Source: Parus major
Taxonomy: Eukaryota; Chordata; Aves; Passeriformes; Paridae
Direction of reading: 5' to 3'
Assembly (NCBI RefSeq): GCF_001522545.3
Contig: NC_031770.1
Location: 8,472,044 to 8,536,043 of the forward strand
Length of the DNA: 64,000 nucleotides
The notes under the pieces were generated by a model. That model did no database searches and was not told the origin of the DNA. It saw nothing but the letters and a program-made list of their open reading frames with translations. Position numbers and translations under genes: made by a program. The first letter of the stretch is position 1, and each line of letters starts with the position of its first letter. This document shows positions 39,840 through 49,960 of the stretch, piece after piece.

Positions 39840-39955
39840 ATCATCAGAGAATCGCTGAAATGTAAGACTGGAAGGAAACTCCATAGGCCATATATTCTGT
39901 TCTCCTGCTCTAAGGTAAGATCAATTATACAACCATCCCTGGCAGCCATTTAAGT
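39840..39955 (-). mobile_element. CR1 LINE 3'-end relic, antisense
   Basis: The text AGAGAATCGCTGAAATGTAA, then GACTGGAAGGAAACTCC, and later CAACCATCCCTGGCAG follows the antisense 3' end of the older amniote CR1 type ('agaatcatagaa.tgtaagactggaagggacctc...accatccctgacag'). Its 3' end points to lower coordinates. It is strongly diverged, as expected of an ancient copy. Confidence 0.7.
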
Positions 39956-40019
39956 AAAATATTACTGGAATGAAGAGATATTCTTTATATTTAGAAGGGG
40001 TAAAACTGCCAGAACAGTG

Positions 40020-40065
40020 AGTTTCTTACCTCCTGGTAAAAAAGAAGAAAAAAAAAAGAAAAAAA
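40020..40065 (+). repeat. purine-rich A/G tract
   Basis: A run of A interrupted by single G residues, lying between the two CR1 relics. Confidence 0.85.
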
Positions 40066-40089
40066 ACATAGAAGAGAGGTTATTGCAGC

Positions 40090-40330
40090 TCTCTAAGAGT
40101 TATCATTCAAATTAGCTTGGATGATTTGCTTGGGATCATTGGAGAAGCCTGATTAGGAGAGATAAGTGGAATGTAAGACAGGATATGTAGAAGTGAAAAA
40201 TAAGGAGATATGATCACAGAAGGCAAAGGAACAAGTTGAACAGGCTTCCAGTTGAGGTGGTGAGTTCCAAAACCAATATTTAGGAAACAACTGAGGAAGC
40301 ATGTGGAATTCAAAAATAAAAAAAAAGCTG
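40090..40330 (+). mobile_element. CR1 LINE 3'-region relic, sense
   Basis: GAACAGGCTTCCAGTTGAGG followed by TGGTGAGTTCC and AACAACTGAGGAAGCATGTGG matches the sense CR1 3' region ('gaacaggcttcccagggaggtggtgga...aagaaaagactggatgtgg'). The preceding text through AATAAGGAGATATGATCAC fits the segment just upstream in worn form. It is oriented opposite to the relic at 39.84-39.96 kb, so the two are separate insertions or an inverted pair. Confidence 0.6.
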
Positions 40331-40417
40331 TATGTTGTATCTTTGAGCTCTGAATTACCTGGACAGTCTTTCAAAGGTTAGAAGTGAAAGCTTGCCCCCC
40401 TCTAATCGCTATCAGAG

Positions 40418-40442
40418 GTGTGTATGTATGTGTGTGTGTGTG
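40418..40442 (+). repeat. (TG)n microsatellite with TATG interruptions
   Basis: TG dinucleotides interrupted by two TATG units, then about seven uninterrupted TG. Confidence 0.9.
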
Positions 40443-42139
40443 TTTGTTTACAAAACACTGTTTTTATTCCTCCTGGAAAAAAAGACACAACAATTTTACT
40501 ATTCTTCTAAAAAATAAGTTTTGAAGTGTCTAAAGTGTCAAGTAGTATTGCATTTCACATCTATAGGGGTCCTGCTTGCTTCTGCTGTACTCTTATCTCT
40601 CCCTGACTGACTTGCAATCCATTTTTGAAAGCCAGCCCACGTCATTTGACTTTTGTCAGAGCTGCAGTTTTCTCTGCTGTACTTTTAAGTGTAAACTCTG
40701 CAATTATTTTTCAGTTATTATTCAGAGTGTTATTGGTCATTCATTTTATCAATCTAATATTCTAATGTTATGAATCTTACAACCACTATTAACTGTTTTG
40801 GGTCATTTCGTATCTGTACCCCAGAAAACTGCTCCCAGTGTTATTACTTATTGGTCATAATCAATTAGGGAAGTTTTTAGGCTATGGCAGTCTTATATAA
40901 ATACACTGGCAAAGTTCACCTCCTATGATTTCTGACAATTAAATTGTTCTGTCACTTTGGGACCTTCATTAATCTCAACTTGTCATCCTTGTTTATGCAG
41001 GTTATAATGGCCTGTGTGTGTAAGTGAAATGAGATGCTAAAAGCCCTTGGCTGTTTAACTCTTTGATGAAAGTCAAGCAGGAATATGATGTCGAAGGGAA
41101 AAGCTGGGTTGTTTTTTTTCATCCCCCAAAACAGCACTGTGGAAATGATTGTGCTGTTAAACATCTTTCAAATAAGTCAAGGAGGAGTTTCACAGAGGGG
41201 TGAAGGAAACAGCTGACGGTGTTGTTATCACAGTCCTTTATGTGTCTGTGTGAGCACACGTAGAAATAAAGATATGGCAGTGTGGATTAGTTTCTCCTCC
41301 AAGAAAGTGGTATGAAGACAACATGTCCCAGCAGAGGAACCAAATGGCCAGAGATTTTCAGATAACCTTGCAGGATCAGTGTGGCTCAGATCTCCAAAGC
41401 CTCTTGAAACTCAGAGATTTGAGTGTTATTATTATTTCTAGGCATTTTGGTTTGGGTAATTCTGGAAGACTGATTTCTTGGGACACAATTCTGAGGACTT
41501 TGTGAAGCAAAAGTCTGTTTAAAGAATTTAATTTGCTAATTAATTTTCTGGAGAAGTTAATAATTTTCCTCTTTCTTAAATTATCTCCTAGAATTTGAAG
41601 ACATGCTCTGTGATGACTCCAAATTCAGGTGGTGGTTTACTGTCTTCTGCCCTTTTCTTCATCTTTTAAGAATGTCTTAAACAACTTTTAATATTTGTCA
41701 CTCCACAGCAGCAGCATTGTTACTTGTGTCATTCTCAGGCAGAATTCCTCAGTGATCCTTCTGGAGCAGCCTCTCACTTTACAGCCCTCTGAATCATCCT
41801 CACATCCTCACCTGGCACCAGGCACCGAAGATGCAGGTACCTTTTGTCCCAAGAGTTCATGAAACCATGCTTTTCTTCTTGGGCAAGTGCCTACTGAAAT
41901 TGAAACCCAAACTTAACAGATTTTTATTCTCATTTGCAATTGAAAGCGAGGGGCCAGATCAAAGCAAGCAGTGCAGTGTCCTGTGCTGGCAAAGCTGGAG
42001 ATGGAGCACAGGTCTCCTGACCTGCTCTGAGCCTCCATCCATTCACAGCTGGCCAAGGTTAAAAAATAGGAATAGTCTGGGAGTTATCCATCTCAAATCT
42101 AAAAGGAGTGTAATGATATGCTATTCTCTGCACCCTGAG
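40443..42139. other. non-coding stretch
   Basis: No gene recognised. The part from 40,940 to 41,170 is repeat-free. The 41831-42190 plus-strand open frame (119 codons) ends inside the retrotransposon fossil that follows, but in a different frame from it, and has no recognisable domain. Confidence 0.45.
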
Positions 42140-42660
42140 AAACATACGAGTGACATCTTCTCTCAGAGCACTAATTACCATAATTCTTAGACCAGAGAGA
42201 GATCCAGAACACTGCACAAATTATCACCCAATATCTTTAATAAATGTGGATGGTAAGTTACTTGCAAAGGTGCTGGTTAATAATCTGGAACACATATTCC
42301 CAGACCTAATTCATTTTGGTCAGGTGGGATTTATTAAGAATTGTACTGTCATGCAGTAGTGTGAGGCAACTCTTCAGTCCAGTTACTCCACAGACCAGCA
42401 AAGGAGAAATACGAAACAAACTGGTTTTGACTTTTCCAAATGTTGGTCTATGAACATCTCTTTGACACTGTGCAGTAAAATCCAGTGGCACCCATCAATC
42501 AGTTGTAAAAATGCTGATGCCAGTGGGTTAATGGTTAGGTTTCCTAACAGCTAAGTTACAAAAAGGAGAAATGGTAGAGCTGCTCTCCCATTCCTATTTG
42601 ATCCAGAGTTCCCATCATAACTGTGTTTCTCTTTCCTTTCATGAGACTAATTTATAAAGA
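42140..42660 (+). mobile_element. decayed L1/Tx1-type LINE reverse transcriptase
   Basis: The open frame at 42150-42359 reads LRPERDPEHC and then NYHPISLINVDGKLLAKVL (42219-42275), closely following the L1-clade motif 'kdp..c.nYRPISLLNvD.KilaKvLa.RLe'. It continues to FGQVGFIKN (to 42341), the counterpart of 'dQ.GFIkgR'. Beyond a stop, the strand keeps the order of the domain in other frames: FDF near 42.43 kb where the catalytic-Asp block lies, and ALPFLFD near 42.58-42.60 kb where 'GCPLSPLLF' is expected. The conserved Arg-Gln-Gly-Cys residues are lost. Stops and shifts show it is dead. CR1 and L2 enzymes have different wording at the first motif, so L1/Tx1 is the better fit. No endonuclease part or 3' tail is visible. 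Confidence 0.8.
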
Positions 42661-44587
42661 AAACCAAATCCCTTGTGCCTCAAGGATGTCCATTTTGGAC
42701 GTGGCTGCCTTTCCTTCTTGCCTAGAGAGGAAACAAAGTGATGGGCTCCTACCAAAGATGCGTCAGTGTGTGTGCCTAAAGTTCAGCAGGATAAATGCAA
42801 GTCTTAGAGGCAATCTGCCAGATGTTATTTGTCGAAGCTGCCTCTAGGCTGCTCTGAAGCATACCAACACATATGTCAGGGCAGAATGAGAGTCAGGGCA
42901 ACTTTCCAATTTTTTTTTGCTCCCAGAGGCTCTCCAGGGGAAGCTAAGTTTAGGAATAGAGAAACAAAGACCATGAAAATGAGATTGGTGCAGGGTCTAA
43001 TGCTGTGGCAACTATAAAGCATCATATATGTAATTTCACAAATTTTGAACACAAAACAATAAATACTTACTAAATACTTTGGTGTGTGGTGAAGGGGCAT
43101 AAATCAGATGCAAATACTGGTGACAGCATTACTGCTTCTGCTTTGACAATGCCACCTGATCAGATACTTTGGGAATGATGTAAGGCTATAAGAGGCCTTT
43201 TGAAATAGAATTTTTAAAAGGTACACTGGATTTTACTCGGGATCAGTCTAAGAAAATCTAGAGTTTAGCCCATTCATTTCCATCCCTTGTATTTGTACAT
43301 GCATGTAAAATAAACAGCCCAAAATATATGTAGTATTGGTTGCAAAATAAATGATTCATCCTACAAAAGTGAAAACACTTGCCCAAATAAACATAACATG
43401 GTGGTGAAACACTGTTCTTGAAGTAACAACCCACAAAGATGCTATGGCTTATGTTCTTACATTATCATCTTTCTGTGAACAGACAGTTTACTTAGACTGC
43501 TATCTATGAGGAAAGTCTATTTTTAGCATGTATTTGTACATTGGCCAGCATAGCCAGATGCTGATGCCTAATACTTGCCTATTGAAAGTGAAAAGACAGA
43601 ACTTACTGTAGTTTAAGAAAGGAACTCTCAAAAAAAAGTTTACTATACTATGCAAAGGGTGGATATTTTGCCTTTAACCTCCATTTCTTTGCAATAATAA
43701 ATAGCATTACAGAGATGACACTGATGTATTTGTTATCCTAACTGGTAGTCTTATGTATATATTTTTTTGTCACCTCCTCTTGCAGTTTTACCTTACTGAC
43801 ATTCTCCATCTTGATGTTTGCATCAGACACTTTTGGTAGCATGTAAATTATATTTAGAACATAATTATGCACAGCCGCAGGGTTGCATAAATAAATTTTC
43901 ATCAATTTTGCACGTCAACCCTGAAATGAGTACACCTGTACTAGCTCAAGACCTGGAAGCTGATTAATTTCACCAGGACCACTTAGCTCAGGTGGGATGC
44001 TGCACTGAGCTCTCCCACTTCCAGAGGCTGGTCAGTCACATCTGCACAATTCCTCTTATTCCTCCTCTTATAGGTCTGTATGGAGAGATGTCAGAAAACA
44101 ATTACCACCCCCCCAAAAGTGGTGGCAGAGTAGAATTCAGTGATGGTGCTCTCAGCAGTGGGGTCAGCTGAAGATGGATACTTGGGGCTTTGACTCAGCT
44201 CACTTTTCCTTGTAAAACTCAGAAATTTACTTCATGAGATTCTTTCTAAAATGCTTTTCGGAACTGTTTTTGTACGAACAACGGCTTTGATGAAAAATGG
44301 GGATTTTCATGTTTAGTTTCTTTAGAAGCAGTTTTCCAGAATTCATTCAGCATGTTTTAATGAAAATTCCCACTTTTTGAATTAATTTCTGAAACATTTT
44401 GTAGATTAAGTTGGAGAGAAAAAGGATAAAATGTAACTCACAAGTCATTTATTTCTCAATTACAGCCATCTCATATCCTCTGTGTGTATAAATCACTTCA
44501 GTTTAGCAGTACCAATTAAACAAACTGTAGCTTTAAAACCTCGAATTCTATTTAAATGAAATATTTAAATTTTTTTAAAATGCATGG

Positions 44588-44611
44588 TCTCACATAATTA
44601 ATTATGTGAGA
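44588..44611. repeat. 24-bp perfect palindrome
   Basis: The left half TCTCACATAATT (44588-44599) is followed immediately by its exact reverse complement (44600-44611), with no spacer. Next to it a second AT-only dyad (ATAATAATTATTAT) and another ACATAATTAATT follow within 30 bases. The block can form a cruciform and contains several TAATTA homeodomain cores. Confidence 0.9.
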
Positions 44612-45588
44612 TAATAATAATAATTATTATACATAATTAATTTGAAGTTTTGCATAATAACTGAAATACAGGCACATACTGAGGCTAGATACTGTGGACA
44701 GCAAAGTGTGTGTGTGGGCACTCACACGTCTTTTTATAGCCAGCACACACTTTTGGATCCCTACATGTGAAAACACACAATATATGTATATTTACACATG
44801 CATAAAATCACTGATGGAACTACTGGTGACTACCTCTCCAGGCAAATAAGGCTCATAAATTGACACATTTTGCTTAATCTGTATGTAAAGCATGTTACAC
44901 ATCACTGTTACAATGCAGACATCTTAACTTTAAATGAGACGAAAACAAACATAAAATTAGCACTTTAGGGAACCCCCTACCACTCAATTTGTGTTGGGTT
45001 TAACACCTTCTTATTTTATATATCCTTCTACATAAACAGTTTTATATCAGCCCTTTATATGGTGCCTTCAAAGAATTAAATGTTGAGCTGTTTAAAAGCA
45101 CTAATTAGCAGCTTTAATACAAAGGGGACCATAGTTATTAGTAAAATCTTGTAAACCTAGAATACCCTTCGGGCCCCATCATTTGTGTGTGAAATAACTC
45201 AATAAAAATATTATATTGTTAATCACAAAAACCTTCAAGGGAAATACTAAATCTGGGAAGAAATACAAACTGTACCTTTCCAAACAAAGGAAGAAAAGTG
45301 ACCGTCCACATTAAAGCAAAGCCATAAAACCCCAAAAAGAATATATTCATTGATAAAATGCAGCTTGTTTCCTAGCAAGGGGTTTTCAGTCTGTAACCTT
45401 ATGCACATACAACAACAAACATGCATTAATGGTGTTTAGTTTAAGCACAGCTAGTGACATATTTATTAAATTAGCACTTCATTCCTTTCGGTAATGTGCA
45501 AAAATGGCAAGGCTTTTGCAAAAAGTAGCTTTTGGTAGTGGTGAGATAATCTTTGAATCTACAGTTATTTTGGCACAATGCAGATTTT

Positions 45589-45619
<31 letters not shown>

Positions 45620-45630
45620 CACATATATAT

Positions 45631-45675
<45 letters not shown>

Positions 45676-45676
45676 T
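45589..45676. repeat. compound (CA)n/(TA)n microsatellite
   Basis: A (CA)n run passes into (TA)n with CACA interruptions; the longest uninterrupted TA run is about 15 units. Such tracts vary in length between individuals and may be collapsed in assemblies. Confidence 0.95.
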
Positions 45677-46599
45677 TTACTATTGGAGATGTTAATAAAG
45701 GCATTGGGATCTTACCCAGATTTTCTTTCTAGATAACTAAAAGTACCTTTAATTTTGTTTGATACATTAAAATTATGTTTGACAATGCTGAGTTCTAATT
45801 CTTTCAGTACTTCACACATGGTTTACGTTAATAGTTAATATTTATGATGCAAGTAAATAATTATATTCTTAAATGTTTAAAAATTACACTTATTCCTACA
45901 TTATTAAGGAGGTAGTGTTTCTAATTTATACAATGTAATGGAGCTGAGTGGCACTAGATGAAAGAAGAAACCTCCACAAACATGGATAAAATCTTTTGAC
46001 TGACAACTAATGCTTAAAACATAAAATACTAAGAATTGCCAAATTTAGAGATGCTAAAAAAAGACAGAACATTGCTTTTATAGGTAATAGGTTATTTTTT
46101 GAGATAGAGGTGAAGAATTTCACCTTAAAAAAATCTAACTCTGTGCCAGTGTTTCACTGAAAATTGTTTGATCAGTACTTTTAATTTTAAATTTCAAGGG
46201 AAGGATTCTGGGGTATGTTACCCTTCTGAAATTATTATTTCATTATCATGAGCAATGTCTATCCTTTCCAGCCATGGGCTACTATGAGAAACAGATTTAC
46301 TCAAAAGTATATTTGCTGTGAATATATTTTTAATGCATTTCTCTAACATGAAAGGGCTGGCCAGAGCTTAAACTTTTTTTCTTTTAGTACGTCAAGCTTT
46401 GCTTTTTACGGTGTTTTATGTTACAACCTAATTAGTATCTTACAGTGCCCTTACATGTACTTAGGGTGTAGGGTTTCGCTAAATACACTGAACGTTTTAT
46501 TTTGGGGGACCTCCGTGACACACTCTAAGCAGTTTTAGGCAGGCTAAGAATATGTTTCCAGTCAATCAAGCCTCTAGAGATAGGTTATCCACCTCTGGC

Positions 46600-47110
46600 T
46601 AATGCACTGCTATAAAACCTTCACCGGTTCTGACTGCGCGATACAGTCTGTTATTAAACCCCTAACTGTGCGCGGCCGTGGCGTTCGCAAGGGGGGAGGG
46701 AGACAATTATTTCCAGTACTTCATAAAGCCTACTCCAACAAATTATGTGAAGATTAACTAATAGCAGCCTCAGCATTGGATGGCTGGCCAAATTAGGTAT
46801 GACTTATCAGACGGGTGCTTCATCGGCTGCTCTTTAGAGCCTGCCTTTGCAGAGAGGGTCTTTCAATAGACGATGAGCCAGGTCTGCAGCGCAACAATAG
46901 AGATCAGGCAGAGGCTGCTTTGAGCTCCTCTGCACACCGAGCCGGTTCGGAAAGCCTGCGAGGTCTCTGAGCGCCGGCGGTTTTCCTGCTGAGGATTAAA
47001 TGTGCCTGCACAAAGCCGGGATATCCCACAAATCAAAAGCAGCGGGCAAGGAGAAGGGGCAAGCGATGGGAAGCGCAGTCCAGAGCACCATGATGGATTA
47101 GGGGAAGGGC
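46600..47110. promoter_or_regulatory. CpG-rich candidate promoter or regulatory element
   Basis: I count roughly 20 or more CpG dinucleotides in about 450 bases here, against very few in neighbouring DNA. The block opens with a TATA-like box (CTATAAAAC at about 46611) followed by ACCGGTT and GCGCG text, and later has GAGCCGGTTCGG. ACCGGTT is the core recognised by grainyhead-like factors; ACAATAG fits SOX factors. There is no convincing open frame or splice structure downstream, so a coding promoter is not shown. It may be a promoter of a non-coding transcript or a conserved enhancer with unmethylated CpG. Confidence 0.4.
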
Positions 47111-49199
47111 CTTGTGAATGCTCCCTTTTCTGAAGGGGAGATAATCCGTCAATCTCTACAGGGCAATCCTGTCAGACTATACCACGCTGGAATCCCCGGC
47201 ATCCTCTTTGGTTTTTTATCTGTCCTGTGGAGGGCACCAGCATTCAATGGCAGTTGCTACCCTGGGCATTTGACGAGGAGATGAGGAGGGATATGGGGCA
47301 TGTCTGGGGAAGGAACTACCTTTTGGCCTCTCTGCAAAATGGCTTTATTGTCTTCTATCTTTGGAGGTCGGGGGAGAAGCCAGTGCAGGATATTTTGGAA
47401 AGGCTGACACTTCTAGCCTTGCAGTAATAAAATGCAAGATACATTGTGTTTGAAATATCTTTAGATTCAGACAAGCTTAGTCCAGTACCATGCAGGTAGA
47501 GCACTTGCTGGGCTAGAAGGGCTTCCCAGGATGAAAACCTAGGAAGATCTAGACTTAAACAGAGTTTGTTTTTAACCATGAAGGGATCACCCTACTCTCT
47601 CTATAAAGACCTTTCATTTCCATCTGGAATGAGTATACGATAACCTAGTCAGACCAGCCTCTCGGTCACCAATCAAAACACTGACTCTTGACATTTGCCT
47701 AATTATCTTTTCTCATCATCAGTCATCTCTTGAAGTCTTTGCTTCATTCAGATGCCAGGTATTTCCGAAATTAATCATGTCATTGAAGGCGGCATCTTTT
47801 CATGTAAATGGACTTTATTATCTGGATCGAAAAGCTCCCCCCCTCTCCTCCTTTCAGCTGCAAAAGCCCATTTGTAGCGAAAGTGTCTGAAATCTGACAT
47901 GCTGCCTTCTCAAGAAAGATTCGTAGTGGTGACCTCCCAGCAAGAGCTAAGCATCCGTCACCGGGAGTGCGTGTGTGTGCTGCTTGCACCCTTGGGCTGG
48001 ATGCATGCTAATTTGCCCCATTGTTTCGGGGTGAGTGGCTTTCCAGCACTTCCAAACAAAGCCTTTTTGCATAAGCTTCTGTGTCTACAATTATTTTACG
48101 TTCACATCATTCCATCATCCTAAGTCTATTCCTGATATAAGAGGGGATGGAAATGTCTTTGTTTTCTTGTTACACTGGGGATTACAGGCTGGATTTAGCA
48201 TGTTAGCAAGGCCACTCCTCTTTCATTAAATCCCATTTGACAAATCTTTGGGACCATAGGATTGATCAGCCCATTGCACTGCTCATCCTAGCTTTAACTT
48301 TCGAAGGGCCACCATCTTCAAACTGTGTTGATTCAACAAGAAACCAATCCACAGTAAACGACTGTGCATGCAGAGTATGCAGGGATGGATGAAGAAGTGA
48401 AAATGACTGGCATACTCTTTGGACTTATCAAATCCTTGGTAGAAGAAGGCGTTCATTTTGCTCATTAGGCTCATATTTTAATGAATTCTATGATGGGCTG
48501 GATTAAGATCAGGTCAGCACTGATAATGAAGCTCTTTTTTCATTTTGGAAATTCCACTTTTTAAGTTTGTGGTGATACATTTAACAACTCCTTTCAAAAG
48601 CACCCTTCTATTTTATACCCATTGAGCTTCCCTCTGGGACCATCTGAGGACAGCATTATTAATTGTTGGCAAGCTCTATGCTCAGATTTAAAAAGTGAAA
48701 CTTGGGCATCATCTGACTAAAAGGCAGAAGTGGAAGCTTCTCTCTGGGCTTCTGTGCTTACACTGTAAAGTACCAAACCCTTAAGGTCACTGGGTTTTAT
48801 CATTGGCAATGATCTGAAAGGAGCAACATATTTTATTGAAATCAAATTATTAGAAAGTTTTCAGCATTGTGTGCCATGTGAGAGTCATGTTCTGTATTCC
48901 CTGTATTTCCTGGTAACAGTTTAAAAACATGAACAGACCAAAAGTTGGGGTTTTTTTAATTACAGCCACACTGTTACACATCACTGACGATAGCTATGGT
49001 GTTTAGACTTAATGTATAGATTTTTGATTTGTGGATGCTAAAGGCAGAAGGAAGCAAGGCCATTACCTGGTTTGCTTCTCTGTCTAGTAAAGGCCACCTT
49101 GAAGGTTTTTTATTATTCTGTATATCTCAGCAGATCTTCTAACTATCATGATGGCAAAATCACCACAATATTCAGTAAATTGCTCAGATTGCTATGCAC
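47111..49199. other. non-coding stretch
   Basis: No gene recognised. The part to about 48.1 kb continues repeat-free and fairly GC-balanced and may belong with the CpG-rich element. After that the sequence is ordinary AT-rich DNA. Confidence 0.45.
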
Positions 49200-49960
49200 T
49201 CTCATAATTAAAAAAATTCCTCTTAATTTCTGGCATGAATTCATCTAGCTTTGACCTCTAGATGTTAGATCTTGTTTTACGTATGTCTTTGTTAAACTGA
49301 AGAGCTCTCCATCAAATTCTGTTTCTTCTGAAGGTTCTTGTATACTGTGGTCAAGTCAATCCTTAACCTTTTCTCTATTAAGCTAAACAGTCTGAGCTTC
49401 TTGAGCCTCTCACAATTGTTTCCTAATCCTCACAGTGTTTTCGAGTCCTTTAGCCATTCCCTTGGCTCCTCTCTCTAATTTATCAAAAACCTCTTTAAAC
49501 ATAGGCATCAGAACGATTCCATTAGTGGTCACAACAGTGCCACAGAAAAAGATAATGTAACTCAGGCTTCCCCCTGCTTTCATATCCTAAGGACTGAATT
49601 TACCCTCCCAGCTAAAAAAGTTAACATGTAGCTGACCAGCCACCATCCTGCCATGTTCCTTCTGGAGCCATTTCATTCCAGAAGAGAGTCATCCCCTTCT
49701 GTAACTATTCCCTGGACTCTGCTTACCCAGAGTTATCATTTTACACTTCCCCTGGCTCATTGTTGTCTTTGTGGATCAGTGTCCTGTCGTCGCTACTTAC
49801 AGCCTTCCCAGTCTGTGTCAGCAACAACTTCATGTTTTCTAACAGCTGTTGAAAATGCTGAACAGCACCCATCCACCCGAGAAATAATGCTTCATCCCCA
49901 AATGCTCAGTAAAAATTCCCCATATAGAATGAAAGATTACCAGCCTCCCTCCCTCTCCTG
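49200..49960 (-). mobile_element. ancient CR1 LINE ORF2 fossil, antisense
   Basis: From about 49.2 kb the plus strand reads, in order, the antisense of the old amniote CR1 ORF2: GATGTTAGATCTTGTTTTAC, GGTCAAGTCAATCCTTAACC, TTCTCTATTAAGCTAAACAG, GAGCTTCTTGAGCCTCTCAC, then text for 'ccagaac...ttccag.agtggtc.ca..agtgcca', and at 49811-49866 the region opposite the reverse transcriptase block that in live elements reads LFNIFINDL...FADD. On the minus strand that block now reads VLFSIFNSC and then a stop, with the catalytic Asp pair not preserved. The element therefore runs 5' to 3' from high to low coordinates and lacks both ends. The plus-strand open frame of 147 codons at 49653-50096 is antisense to it and not a gene. 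Confidence 0.8.

Larger units (their letters stand above)
42661..46599. other. AT-rich non-coding stretch
   Basis: No gene recognised. This is among the most AT-rich parts of the window, with many ATTA/TAAT cores, a 24-bp perfect palindrome at 44.59 kb and a compound microsatellite at 45.59 kb, listed separately. The IYIYIY-type open frames near 45.5-45.7 kb arise only from the microsatellite. Confidence 0.5.

Noticed and set aside
45504..45695. Open frames with Ile-Tyr repeats
   Set aside because: They are direct translations of the TA/CA microsatellite.
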